Origin: JAHWJR01 sp035942035
Lineage (GTDB): Bacteria > Actinomycetota > Acidimicrobiia > Acidimicrobiales > CADCSY01
DNA length: 20,342 nucleotides
Direction of reading: 5' to 3'
Assembly (NCBI GenBank): GCA_035942035.1
Contig: DASZDK010000066.1
Coordinates: forward strand, 1-20,342
In this document: piece after piece, positions 1 to 7,925 of the stretch
How the letters are laid out: every line of letters begins with the position of its first letter
Numbering within the stretch: position 1 is the stretch's first letter
Position numbers and translations under genes: made by a program
The notes under the pieces: generated by a model
Databases searched by the model: none
What the model was told of the DNA's origin: nothing
What the model saw: only the letters and a program-made list of their open reading frames with translations

Positions 1-297
1 CCGACCTATCTGGACGCCGTAGCCGTTCTGGCCGAGCTGGGCATCACCGCCGACGTGGAGGTCGTCGAGGTTCCGGTCCGTGCGCGTTTCCCCACCCTCG
101 CCCACGCCGTTCGCGACTACCGCAAGAGCTTCCTCCTGCCCGACACCGCGGCGGCGCGCAAGGAGCTCGGCGGCCTGCTGGCGTCGTGGCTCGTACGTGC
201 GGATGGCGGGCTGCGGCCTCCGCTGCGCACCACCCCCACGGCCATCCTGCAGTGGAGCCCGCCCCGGGAGCCGTCCGGGCATCGCCTGCCACGCTGA
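1..297 (+). CDS. Probable class I SAM-dependent methyltransferase, C-terminal fragment
   Basis: The reading frame is open from the first base of the window to a TGA at 295-297, so only the last 98 residues are present and the start lies outside. The visible part has an alternating strand/helix pattern. It includes a stretch like VEVVEVPVRARFPTLAHAVRDY, a helix with LLPDTAAARKELGGLLASWL, a 'VRADGG' turn and a final strand ending TAILQWSP. This arrangement is typical of the C-terminal end of small class I methyltransferases, where a basic or aromatic strand closes the sheet. The SAM-binding glycine motif would lie upstream and cannot be checked. The substrate is unknown. Family assignment is by overall resemblance only. 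Confidence 0.55.
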   Translation, partial: PTYLDAVAVLAELGITADVEVVEVPVRARFPTLAHAVRDYRKSFLLPDTAAARKELGGLLASWLVRADGGLRPPLRTTPTAILQWSPPREPSGHRLPR

Positions 298-343
298 GAA
301 CGCCATGACCTGTGCTATGTCCTCCAGGAAGATGAGTCGGGGG

Positions 344-372
344 TTGTCAGCTTCGGCCAAATACGGTACATA
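344..372 (+). promoter_or_regulatory. Candidate sigma-70-type promoter for the hsp20 gene
   Basis: TTGTCA at 344-349 (one mismatch to the -35 consensus) is followed after 17 bases by TACATA at 367-372 (three of six matches to the -10 consensus). This lies about 40 bases before the hsp20 start. No clear HAIR (HspR) or CIRCE inverted repeat was found here. The -10 box is weak, so this is tentative. Confidence 0.3.
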
Positions 373-409
373 CAGACCAGCAGCAAACGCTCTGACGGAG
401 GTGATGCTC

Positions 410-844
410 GTGTTGATGCGTTACGACCCCTTCCGTGACATCGACCGGCTGACGCAGCAGCTCGCCGGCGAACGCCGTGCCTCGGCCATGCCCATGGACG
501 CCTACCGCGAGAACGAGCACTTCGTGGTCCATTTCGACCTCCCTGGTGTCGACCCGGAGTCCATCGACCTCACCGTGGAGAAGAACGCCCTCACGGTGAA
601 GGCGGAGCGGTCGTGGCAGGCCGGCGACGGCATCGACGTCCTCGTGGCCGAGCGCCCCCAGGGCTCGTTCAGCCGTCAGCTCTTCCTCGGAGAAGGACTC
701 GATCCCGACCGCATCGAGGCCCGCTACGACGAGGGAGTGCTGACCGTGACCATCCCCGTTGCCGAGCGAGCCAAGGCTCGCAAGATCGAGGTGGGCACCA
801 ACGGCGGCGGCCGGGCGATCGACGCCAACTCGACCACGTCCTGA
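410..844 (+). CDS. Small heat-shock protein, Hsp20/alpha-crystallin family
   Basis: This is a 144-residue ATP-independent holdase chaperone that binds unfolding proteins in the cytoplasm as large oligomers. The N-terminus MRYDPFRDIDRL is the usual start of actinobacterial Hsp20 proteins. The alpha-crystallin domain runs from about residue 29 to 118. It contains the FDLPGVDPESIDLTVE strand pair and the signature DEGVLTVTIPVAE near its end. A short charged, Gly/Ser-rich tail follows. A GGAGG at 397-401 lies 8 bases before GTG 410. ATG 404 is too close to it, while TTG 413 or ATG 416 are possible alternatives. The frame is open far upstream, but that part has no family similarity. The gene is single, flanked by a methyltransferase fragment and a convergent glycan operon, and is probably stress-induced. 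Confidence 0.93.
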   Translation: MLMRYDPFRDIDRLTQQLAGERRASAMPMDAYRENEHFVVHFDLPGVDPESIDLTVEKNALTVKAERSWQAGDGIDVLVAERPQGSFSRQLFLGEGLDPDRIEARYDEGVLTVTIPVAERAKARKIEVGTNGGGRAIDANSTTS

Positions 845-874
845 CCGACGGCAACGGTCAGCCATTCTGGTCGC

Positions 875-901
875 CGGAGGGGAGGGCCTCCCGCCCCTCC
901 G
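875..901. terminator. GC-rich hairpin between convergent genes, likely bidirectional terminator
   Basis: CGGAGGGG (875-882) pairs perfectly with CCCCTCCG (894-901). Inside, three further G-C pairs form after one mismatch. It begins 30 bases after the hsp20 stop and lies 100 bases before the end of the convergent GT9 gene. No T-tract follows, which is common in high-GC actinobacteria. Confidence 0.55.
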
Positions 902-1000
902 TGCCGCCCAGGACGACGGTGAACGCCGGCGCGGCGCGTGGTTATCATGCCCCGCGCTGGATCAGTCCGCCCTCCGCAGTCGTCCTCCGTTCGTTCACCG

Positions 1001-1936
1001 TCAGGAGCGGCACCGTTGCGACAGGTCGGCCAACGCGGCCACCACGTCGGCGACGGACACGTCCAACAACCCGGGGAAGCGCTCGTCGGCCAGAGGGTCG
1101 CCGGTGTGCCCAGCCCAAAGGGCCCGGTGAGGGCCCGAGGCGGGCGGGCCCCACTCCGCCGGCGAGGTGGGGCCGAAGATCACCACCGAGGGGACGGCGA
1201 GGGCGGTGGCCACGTGGGCCACGCCGGTGTCGCCGCAGACCACTCGCTCGGCCGCGCCGACCACGGCCAACAGGTCGACCAGGTCGGTGCGGCCGGCCAG
1301 GACCGAGCCGGCGGGCAGGTCCGCCGACGCCGCCACCTGCTCGGCCAGCGGGCGCTCCACGGCCGAGCCCGTCACCACCACCGGGCGGCCGGCGGCAGCC
1401 TCGGCGGCGGCGACCGCGGCCCAGCGCTCCGCCGGCCAGCGACGGGCAGCGGTGGACGCGCCGGGGTGGACCACGGTGGCGCCACGGGCGATGGCGGGCG
1501 CCTCCCGGGCGGGCCGGGCGAGGCGGAAGTCGTCGGGGTCGGCGGGAATGCCGACCTCGCCGAGTAGCCGGCACCAGCGGTGACGCTCGTGCTCGCCCGG
1601 ACGCCACTGGGGGCATCCCGGCACGCCGAAGGCGACGAGGCGGCGGGGCCGGGTCTGCCCGAGCAACGCCGTGCTCTGCGGCCCCTGGCCGTGGAGGTTC
1701 ACCGCCACGTCGGCCCGGTGCAGCTCCGGCGCCAGCGGCGCCAGCTCACCGGTGTCGACCACCTCGTGCACCGCTCCGGTCAGCTCGACCAGCGGAGCGA
1801 GCCCGGCGTTGATGGCGAGCACCCGGTGGTGCTCCGGGTAGGCGCGAGCGAGCGCCCGCAGCGCCGGCACGGCGGTGAGCAGGTCGCCCAGCTTCAGCGC
1901 CCGCAGCACCACCAGCAGTGGCGCCGTGGCCGGCAC
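1001..1936 (-). CDS. Glycosyltransferase family 9 (heptosyltransferase-like)
   Basis: The 311-residue protein has the GT9 layout (GT-B fold). An N-terminal strand LLVVLRALKLGDLLTAVPAL (about residues 7-26) is the family's acceptor-side 'GD..(L/T)..P.L' motif. VVHPGAS (155-161) follows, and then the donor-binding CGDTGVAHVATAL (234-246) leading to VVIFGPTSP. In Gram-negatives this family moves ADP-heptose onto LPS core. In actinobacteria, members transfer heptose or related sugars to other glycans, so the exact donor is unknown. The start is GTG at 1936, two bases after the stop of the upstream GT2. It is the last gene of a minus-strand operon containing GT2 and carbamoyltransferase genes, which points to assembly of a carbamoylated surface or secreted glycan. 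Confidence 0.88.
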   Translation of the reverse strand: MPATAPLLVVLRALKLGDLLTAVPALRALARAYPEHHRVLAINAGLAPLVELTGAVHEVVDTGELAPLAPELHRADVAVNLHGQGPQSTALLGQTRPRRLVAFGVPGCPQWRPGEHERHRWCRLLGEVGIPADPDDFRLARPAREAPAIARGATVVHPGASTAARRWPAERWAAVAAAEAAAGRPVVVTGSAVERPLAEQVAASADLPAGSVLAGRTDLVDLLAVVGAAERVVCGDTGVAHVATALAVPSVVIFGPTSPAEWGPPASGPHRALWAGHTGDPLADERFPGLLDVSVADVVAALADLSQRCRS

Positions 1937-1938
1937 GC

Positions 1939-3030
1939 TCAGAACGCCACCGCAGCGGGTTCCCGCGCCGGCGCATCACCGTCAGGGCTGGCGTGGGTCG
2001 CGCCGGCCGTGACCGCCGCCGGCCACGGGGCGGCCCCCCGGGCGCCCCACCAGCCCCTCGCCCGGTGCCACAGCGCCGCCGGTGGGATCAGGGCAGAGGT
2101 GACGGCCATGGCCGCCACCTCGCGGGGCGTGCGGGGACCGGGAGCGATGCGGCGCCAGGCGAAGCGGGCCGTCCCCGCCACCCAGGTGGTCGCCGTCACC
2201 ATCACCAGCGTCCGGCGAGCCCGCCCGCCACCGGAGACAACCAGGAGCACGGCACCGGCGCCGGCCGCCGTCACCCCGACGTGGTGGCGGAAGGCGCCGG
2301 CCGGGGCCTGGGCCCGCTCACGCCAGCCCCGTCCGTGCACGCGGTCCATGAGGGCGTCGTCGGCGTTGCCCGCTTGCTTGGCCAGGCTGACGTTCCACGG
2401 CGCCGCCAGTACCGGATGGGTGATCTGCCGCCGCCCCCGCCGCAGCTGGTAGCCGGCGTCCATGGCCCGCAGCGCCAGGTCGGCGTCCTCCCGGTAGGCG
2501 CGGGGGAACCGCTCGTCGAAACCGCCGAGGCGGACCAGCGCCGGCCGGCGGTAGGCCATGTCGGCCGTCGCCCAGGCCGCCGCCTCCAGCCCGGCCACGT
2601 TGCGTTCCCAATCGGTGGGACGGCGATCGATCGGCAACGGCACCCGAATGCGGCCCTGCACGGCGGCCACGTCGTCGCTGCAGGCGCGGAGGTCGGCAGC
2701 CAGGTCGGTCGACCACTCCGGCCCCGGCATCACGTCGTCGTCGAGGAACGCCACCCACGGCGCACTCGCCGCACGCCAGCCGGCGTTGCGGGCCGCCGCC
2801 GGGCCCGCACCACCACCACGCACGACGATGACGTCGAGACCCGGAGGAGGGCCCTCGTTCAGCAGCGGCGAGGACGGAGCGGGACGGTCATCGACGAGGA
2901 ACACCCGGCCCGGCAAGGTCCGGCGCTGGTCCGCCAGCGCGTCGAGCAACTGCCGCAGCGAGGGACGCCCCACGGTGGGGACGACGACGTCGTAGTGCTC
3001 CTCGTCGCGCTGCTGGACGACGGCGGTCAT
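1939..3030 (-). CDS. Glycosyltransferase family 2, with hydrophobic C-terminal region
   Basis: This is a 363-residue GT-A fold enzyme. The N-terminal strand VVVPTVGRPSL (residues 16-25) begins the nucleotide-sugar domain. LVDDRP (45-50) is the first acidic motif, and FLDDDVMPG (95-103) carries the metal-binding DXD. FDERFPRAYREDADLALRA (171-189) holds the probable catalytic ED. After about residue 250 three hydrophobic stretches (about 252-267, 272-286 and 305-322) suggest membrane association. The ATG at 3030 overlaps the stop of the carbamoyltransferase as ATGA, and the gene ends two bases before GT9, so the three are translationally coupled. The frame is open further upstream, but that part is the antisense-frame shadow of the preceding gene. 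Donor and acceptor are unknown. Confidence 0.9.
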   Translation of the reverse strand: MTAVVQQRDEEHYDVVVPTVGRPSLRQLLDALADQRRTLPGRVFLVDDRPAPSSPLLNEGPPPGLDVIVVRGGGAGPAAARNAGWRAASAPWVAFLDDDVMPGPEWSTDLAADLRACSDDVAAVQGRIRVPLPIDRRPTDWERNVAGLEAAAWATADMAYRRPALVRLGGFDERFPRAYREDADLALRAMDAGYQLRRGRRQITHPVLAAPWNVSLAKQAGNADDALMDRVHGRGWRERAQAPAGAFRHHVGVTAAGAGAVLLVVSGGGRARRTLVMVTATTWVAGTARFAWRRIAPGPRTPREVAAMAVTSALIPPAALWHRARGWWGARGAAPWPAAVTAGATHASPDGDAPAREPAAVAF

Positions 3031-4676
3031 GGCCGGGCGAACAGGGCGCCCCGCCGGACGAGGAAGGGCCCGATGGCCAGCACGTCGATCGGCGCCGACC
3101 CGAAGCACTCCAGGGCGTCGCGGGGGTCGTCGACCATGGGCCGTCCGGCGGTGTTGAGCGAGGTGTTGACCACGATGGGCAGACCCGTGCGCCGCTCGAA
3201 GGCCGACAGGCATCGGTGCATCAGCGGGTCGTCGGTCGAGTCGACGGTCTGGATGCGGGCCGTCCCGTCGACGTGGACCACGGCGGGGATGCGCTCGGCC
3301 CAACCGTTGCGCGCCCGGTGGGTGAAGAGCATGAAGGGGCTGGGCACCGGCCCGCCCTCGAAGACATCCTTGGCCCGCTCCAGCAAGACCATGGGCGCCA
3401 CCGGCCGGAACTGCTCCCGGCCCTTCACGTCGTTGAGCCGCTCGAGGTTCTCGGCCCGGCCGGGATGAGCGAGCAGGCTGCGCTGGCCCAGCGCCCGGGG
3501 GCCGAACTCGCTGCGCCCCTGGAACCAGGCGACGATACCGTCGTCGGCCAGCACCTCGGCCACCGCCTCGGCCACGTCCGGCGGCTCCTCGTAGGGCACC
3601 TTGGCCGTCTCCAGCCGGCGCCGCAGCTCGTCGTCGCCCCAGCGCCGGCCCAGCGCCGCCGTGCGCATGGGCCGCACCTGGTCACCGAGATCGTGCGCCA
3701 CCTTGAGCGCCGCCCCGAGGGCGGTGCCGGCGTCGCCGGCGGCCGGCTGCACCCACACGTCGTCGAAGGGCCCGTGCTCGAAGACGTGCGTGTTGGCCAC
3801 GCAGTTGAGGGCCACGCCCCCGGCCATGGTCAGCACCCGCTCACCGGTGCGCTCGTGCAGCCAACCGGCCAGCTCGACCAGCACTTCCTGCAGCCGCACC
3901 TGCACCGAGCTGGCCAGGTCGGCGTGGGCCGGGTCGAGGGTGCCGTCGCCTCGTCCCGCCGGCGCCAGCTCGTGCCAGTCGACGGCCTCGGTCATGAACG
4001 ACCCCCGCCCGTCAGTCCGCACCAACTGGCGGAACCGCTCGAGGTGACGAGGCTGCCCGTAGGACGCCAGGGCCATCACCTTGTACTCGTCGCTGCTGCG
4101 CCGGTACCCGAGGTGGGCGGTGAGCTCCTCGTACAACAGGCCCAGTGAGTTGGGCAGGCGGTTGTCGGCGAGCACCTCGAGCTCACCGTCGACCACGTGG
4201 CCGGCCAGGAACGAGCTCCGCTCCCCTCGGCCGTCGAGGGTCATCACCGCCGACGACGGGAACGGCGCCGCCAGGTAGGCCGACGCGGCGTGGGCGACGT
4301 GGTGGGCCACGAAGCGGAACCGCTCAGTGTCGACGTCGGGGAACACCGTGCGCAGGAACCGCGGCGAGCGCTGGGCGTACAGCGTGCGCAGGCCCTCCCA
4401 CTCGTCGACGGTGAGATCGGGACCGGGCGCCTGCGCCAGCGCCGGGTCGTAGGAGTAGGCGACGGCGTCGAGATCGGCGGCGGCAACCCCGGCCTCCTCC
4501 AGGCACCAGCGCGCCGACAGCTCGGGGAGCTCCCACGTGGAGAACGGAACCGGCACCTTGCCGTGCTTGCGCCGGTTGAACCGCTCCTCCTCGGCTGCGG
4601 CCACGATCTCACCGTCGACCACGAGCGCCGCCGCAGAGTCGTGGAACACACCGTTGATCCCGAGGACCGTGGCCAC
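3027..4676 (-). CDS. Carbamoyltransferase, NodU/CmcH family
   Basis: This 549-residue protein transfers a carbamoyl group from carbamoyl phosphate to a sugar or secondary-metabolite hydroxyl through a carbamoyl-adenylate. The N-terminal (Kae1/YrdC-like ASKHA) half begins VATVLGINGVFHDSAAALV and has the EEERFNRRKHG motif. It continues with HHVAHAASAYLA, which carries metal-binding histidines, VMTLDGRGERSS and AGGVALNCVAN. The C-terminal domain has WFQGRSEFGPRALGQRSLL and FRPVAPMVL, both typical of the family, and the length is normal. GTG 4676 is chosen because AGGAGGG at 4683-4689 sits six bases upstream. The open frame upstream of it lacks similarity. The stop overlaps the ATG of the next GT2. 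It most likely decorates the glycan made by its glycosyltransferase neighbours, and the acceptor cannot be read from sequence. Confidence 0.95.
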   Translation of the reverse strand: MATVLGINGVFHDSAAALVVDGEIVAAAEEERFNRRKHGKVPVPFSTWELPELSARWCLEEAGVAAADLDAVAYSYDPALAQAPGPDLTVDEWEGLRTLYAQRSPRFLRTVFPDVDTERFRFVAHHVAHAASAYLAAPFPSSAVMTLDGRGERSSFLAGHVVDGELEVLADNRLPNSLGLLYEELTAHLGYRRSSDEYKVMALASYGQPRHLERFRQLVRTDGRGSFMTEAVDWHELAPAGRGDGTLDPAHADLASSVQVRLQEVLVELAGWLHERTGERVLTMAGGVALNCVANTHVFEHGPFDDVWVQPAAGDAGTALGAALKVAHDLGDQVRPMRTAALGRRWGDDELRRRLETAKVPYEEPPDVAEAVAEVLADDGIVAWFQGRSEFGPRALGQRSLLAHPGRAENLERLNDVKGREQFRPVAPMVLLERAKDVFEGGPVPSPFMLFTHRARNGWAERIPAVVHVDGTARIQTVDSTDDPLMHRCLSAFERRTGLPIVVNTSLNTAGRPMVDDPRDALECFGSAPIDVLAIGPFLVRRGALFARP

Positions 4677-4806
4677 CAGTTGCCCTCCTGCTCTTGTCCG
4701 GCACCCGCCGCCGGGTCGCTGGCACCGGGGCGCGCGAGGACGGAGGGAGTGGCTGGCGGTTACCCGGCCGGCCGCCACGACAAACGGCGCGGGTGGGTGG
4801 GCGGGT

Positions 4807-5718
4807 TCACGCCCGGGCCTCGTCGAGGGCGCGTAGGACCACCTCGGTGGACGGTCGGGCCCGCCGCCGGTTGCGAAGCACCCACGGCAGTCCCCGCACC
4901 GCAGCCGCCGCCCCGCCGGCGGTGTCGAGCGACATGCCGGCGCCTCGCAGGACGGTGACGGACTGGCGCGCTGCCGGGCCCGCCGGCCGCCGTAGCCACA
5001 GCGTCCACAGGTCGTTGCGCAGCTGCCGGCGGCGCCGGCCGGAGCGATGGTGGGCGGCCACGGGATGGTGGTGGACGACCACGTCGGGCAGGTAGTGCAG
5101 GGCCCAGCCGGCGTCGAGCAGGTCGATGGCCAGCAGCGCCTCCTCCCCTCCGATCTGGAAGGCGCGGTGGAACCCTCCGACGTCGAGGAACGCCTCCCGG
5201 CGCACGACCACCGCGCAGGCGAGGAAACCACCGACGGGGACGCCAGGAAGGCCGGCCACGGGAGGCAAGGGGCCGTTGGCCATGGCCAGGGACGTCGGGT
5301 CATCCCGCTCGTCGGGCCCGACCAGGACGTGAGCGGTCACCGCGCCCAACCGGGGGTGGGCATCGAGGACCTGCGCCGCCCGGCGCAGTGACCCCGGCGC
5401 CCACCAGGAGTCGTCGTCGCAGAAGGCGATGTAGGGGGTGCTGACCGCATCCACGCCGATATTGCGAGCGCCGACCCCTTCGTTGGTCGCCAGGCGGACG
5501 AGCCGGGCGTCCGGGGCGCCGGCGACCACCCTGGCAGTGTCGTCGGTGGACCCGTTGTCGACCACCACGACCGGCGGCCGCTCCGGCATTGCCGCCAGAT
5601 GGCCCAGGGTGGTCGACAGCGACTGGCAACGGTTACGGGTCATGATGACCACGCTGACGTCGCTGCCGGTCCCGCCACGCCGTGGCGCGTCGACGGCTTC
5701 GGTCCCCGACTCGCTCAC
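4807..5718 (-). CDS. Glycosyltransferase family 2 (paralogue A of a divergent pair)
   Basis: This 303-residue GT-A enzyme has VSVVIMTRNR (21-30), VVVVDNGSTDDT (50-61) and NEGVGARNIGVD (79-90). FCDDDSWW (99-106) contains the DXD metal site, and GGFHRAFQIGGEEALL (181-196) carries the probable catalytic acids. The end of the protein is basic (RGLPWVLRNRRR), with an alpha-helical stretch. The GTG start at 5718 has GAGGGA upstream on the minus strand. It lies 130 bases upstream of the carbamoyltransferase and probably heads the minus-strand cluster. It is clearly paralogous to the plus-strand gene starting at 5895, sharing CDDD(S/T)WW, GGEEALL, DVVVHH and RGLPWV(L/V)RNRR. The two are divergent across 176 bases. 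The sugar substrate is unknown. Confidence 0.9.
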   Translation of the reverse strand: MSESGTEAVDAPRRGGTGSDVSVVIMTRNRCQSLSTTLGHLAAMPERPPVVVVDNGSTDDTARVVAGAPDARLVRLATNEGVGARNIGVDAVSTPYIAFCDDDSWWAPGSLRRAAQVLDAHPRLGAVTAHVLVGPDERDDPTSLAMANGPLPPVAGLPGVPVGGFLACAVVVRREAFLDVGGFHRAFQIGGEEALLAIDLLDAGWALHYLPDVVVHHHPVAAHHRSGRRRRQLRNDLWTLWLRRPAGPAARQSVTVLRGAGMSLDTAGGAAAAVRGLPWVLRNRRRARPSTEVVLRALDEARA

Positions 5719-5894
5719 TCGTCCCTCATCCGTGCTCCGTTCGCTGGTTGCTCGGGTGGAGTCCTCCCCCGCCGGCGCCCGCCGCTACCTCCGACTCCTC
5801 AACCGGCACCGAGGCGCCATGCCGGCGACGGTTGGGTAAGACGTCGGCGCCGCCCGCCATCCCACCGTCGTCCGAGGCGAGCAGAAGGACATCC

Positions 5895-6791
5895 GTGGCC
5901 GATCCCAGAGTGGCCGTCGTGGTCATGACCCACAACCGCGTCGAGGAGTTGCTGGCGACGCTCGCCCGCCTGAGCCGGCTTCCGGAAGAGCCACCGATCG
6001 TGGTGGTCGACAACGGCTCAGCCGACGGCACCGCCGAGGCCGTACGGGCCCAGTTCCCGGCGGTGGAGCTGGTGGCGCTGGAACGCAACGTGGGCGCGGC
6101 CGCGCGGAACCTCGGCGTCGCCCGGGTGGACCGGTCCTACGTGGCCTTCTGCGACGACGACACCTGGTGGGACCCCTGGTCGCTGTCCCGAGCGGCGGAC
6201 GTGTTGGACGCCGACAGCCGGGTGGCGGTGGTGACGGGCACCATCGTGGTGGAGCCGGGCGGCGAGGAGGACCCTGTCGTCGAGGAGCTGCGCCACTCCC
6301 CCATTCCGTTGCCCGACGGGTGCCCGGGCCCCGTGCTGCTCAGCTTCCTCGCCGGTGCGTCAATGGTCCGCACCGATGCCTACCGTGCCGCCGGCGGCTT
6401 CGAGCCCCGCCTGGAGGTCGGCGGCGAGGAGGCGCTCCTGTCGGTCGACCTGGCGGCCGCCGGCTGGCTCATGGTCCACATCGCCGACGTCGTGGTGCAC
6501 CACCTCCCGTCCCCGACGCGCGACGCCCACCTCCGGCGCCGCCAGGGCATCCGCAACGCCCTGTGGTTCTTCTGGTTGCGTCGTCCCGCTGGCGCCGCCC
6601 TTCGTCGCACCGGTCACCTCATGGCCACCATGCCGCGAGACCGCCACAGCGTCGCGGCCGTCGCCACCGCCGTGCGGGGGCTCCCGTGGGTGGTGCGGAA
6701 CCGGCGGGTGGTGCCGGCCGAGGTGGAGGCTGGCCTTCGCCTGCTCGACCACCCGCAGATGCACTCCCGGGCCCGCCAGTACGTCTCCTGA
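5895..6791 (+). CDS. Glycosyltransferase family 2 (paralogue B of a divergent pair)
   Basis: This 298-residue GT-A enzyme is nearly the same length and order as its divergent neighbour. It has VAVVVMTHNRVEELL (6-20), IVVVDNGSADGT (35-46) and NVGAAARNLGVA (65-76). The DXD is in FCDDDTWW (85-92), the acidic motif in GGFEPRLEVGGEEALL (167-182), then VVVHHLPSP and the terminal RGLPWVVRNRR (261-271). GTG 5895 is chosen because AGAAGGA precedes it at suitable spacing and because it aligns with the paralogue. The upstream open frame is Pro/Ser-rich with no similarity. It ends just before a strong hairpin, convergent with the ADP-ribosylglycohydrolase gene. It probably acts in the same glycan pathway as the minus-strand cluster. 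Confidence 0.9.
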   Translation: MADPRVAVVVMTHNRVEELLATLARLSRLPEEPPIVVVDNGSADGTAEAVRAQFPAVELVALERNVGAAARNLGVARVDRSYVAFCDDDTWWDPWSLSRAADVLDADSRVAVVTGTIVVEPGGEEDPVVEELRHSPIPLPDGCPGPVLLSFLAGASMVRTDAYRAAGGFEPRLEVGGEEALLSVDLAAAGWLMVHIADVVVHHLPSPTRDAHLRRRQGIRNALWFFWLRRPAGAALRRTGHLMATMPRDRHSVAAVATAVRGLPWVVRNRRVVPAEVEAGLRLLDHPQMHSRARQYVS

Positions 6792-6799
6792 GCGAGCTG

Positions 6800-6831
6800 G
6801 GGCCCGCCGGAACCGGTCAGCCGGCGGGCCC
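6800..6831. terminator. Perfect 11-bp hairpin between convergent genes, likely bidirectional terminator
   Basis: GGGCCCGCCGG (6800-6810) and CCGGCGGGCCC (6821-6831) form a perfect 11-bp stem with a 10-base loop. The loop contains the stop codon of the minus-strand ARH gene (6817-6819), so the right arm is the very end of its coding sequence. The stem starts eight bases after the stop of the plus-strand GT2. No T-tract is present. Confidence 0.65.
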
Positions 6832-7791
6832 TGCTGTGCGGGCGCCGGCAGCGTCGGCGAGCCGGTCGGCCAACTCGACCAGCAGCGAAGCGGCCTCGGT
6901 GCGCTGCCGCCACCGTGCCGGCACAGCCTGCTCACCCAGGCGGGCGCCGGCCACCGCCCCGGCCATGGAGGCGATGGTGTCGGTGTCGCCGCCGAGTGAG
7001 ATGGCGAAGCGCACGGTCTCCACGAACGAGTTCGGGCGAACCAGAAAGGCGGCAATGGCGGCGGGGACCGACTCGGCGGCGGCCACCCCCGTTCCGGTGC
7101 GGGCGGCGACGGCCGCTGGCGGCGGTGCCTCGTCGCTCTCCACCAGGTCGCTGAGCGAACGCAGGGCGCCGACCACCTCGCCGTCGCCCACGGCGGCAAC
7201 GATGGCGGCCAGGAAGGCACCGCCGTCGAGCGGTCCAACGGCCGGTGCCCGCAAGGCCAGGGCGATCGCCGTCGCTTGGGCCACGGCGCCGTCGACGGCA
7301 GCAGGATGAGTGTGGGTCACCAACGCGCTGTGCCGGGCGAGCTGACCCACGCGAAGGAGCTCACCGCCGGTGTGCAGCGCGATCGGCGCCACCCGCATGG
7401 CCGCTCCGTTGCCGAACGACCCCTGGCCCCGGAACTGGGCAGCGGCCGCCGGTGCCCAGGCAGCGCCGGCGGCGAGCTCGCTGAGGAGGCGAGCGGTGCC
7501 CGGGCCGTAGCCCCGGTTCGGCTGCCGGCAGTAGTGGGCGACGAACCGGGCGGCCAGGTGGTCCTGGTCCAGCTCCCCGCGCTCGAGCAGGGACTCGGCC
7601 AGGGCGATGGTCATCGCCGTGTCGTCGGTGTAGAGCAGCTCGACGTGGTCCCCGTCCAGTGCCCTCACGCGCTCGTCGGGGATGGGGCCGGGGTGGCCCT
7701 CCAAGGGCGCCCCCAGAGCATCGCCGACCACCACGCCGAGAAGCGCGCCGCGGAACCGGCTGCGCTCGTCGGGGGCCGAGGTCTCAAGCAT
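6817..7791 (-). CDS. ADP-ribosylglycohydrolase family protein (ARH/DraG fold)
   Basis: This is a 324-residue all-alpha dimetal hydrolase of the ARH/DraG family, which removes ADP-ribose from proteins, nucleic acids or small molecules. The N-terminal RFRGALLGVVVGDALGAPLE (12-31) is the family signature. TDDTAM (55-60) supplies metal ligands. FGNGAAMRVAPI (127-138) is of the ARH3-like type. SLGGDTDTIASMAGAV (265-280) supplies the C-terminal metal-binding aspartates. All the key acidic residues are present, so it should be active. ATG 7791 is chosen because the family normally starts a few residues before the RFRG motif. GTG 7821, adding ten residues, is possible. It is a single gene, and no ADP-ribosyltransferase or macrodomain partner is visible nearby. 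Confidence 0.9.
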   Translation of the reverse strand: MLETSAPDERSRFRGALLGVVVGDALGAPLEGHPGPIPDERVRALDGDHVELLYTDDTAMTIALAESLLERGELDQDHLAARFVAHYCRQPNRGYGPGTARLLSELAAGAAWAPAAAAQFRGQGSFGNGAAMRVAPIALHTGGELLRVGQLARHSALVTHTHPAAVDGAVAQATAIALALRAPAVGPLDGGAFLAAIVAAVGDGEVVGALRSLSDLVESDEAPPPAAVAARTGTGVAAAESVPAAIAAFLVRPNSFVETVRFAISLGGDTDTIASMAGAVAGARLGEQAVPARWRQRTEAASLLVELADRLADAAGARTAGPAG

Positions 7792-7925
7792 CCTGCCGGC
7801 GCCCGTTCCCCCACTGTGCACGCCCGCCCGTCGATCGCACCGTCATGGCAGGCGCAACCTACCCGGCACCGATCAGCAAGCCCGCCTGGGGTAGGGGTGT
7901 CGAAATGAGGGGTAGACCGGGCGGC

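Noticed and set aside
3216..4148. 310-codon plus-strand open frame
   Set aside because: Antisense to the carbamoyltransferase, which has all family motifs.
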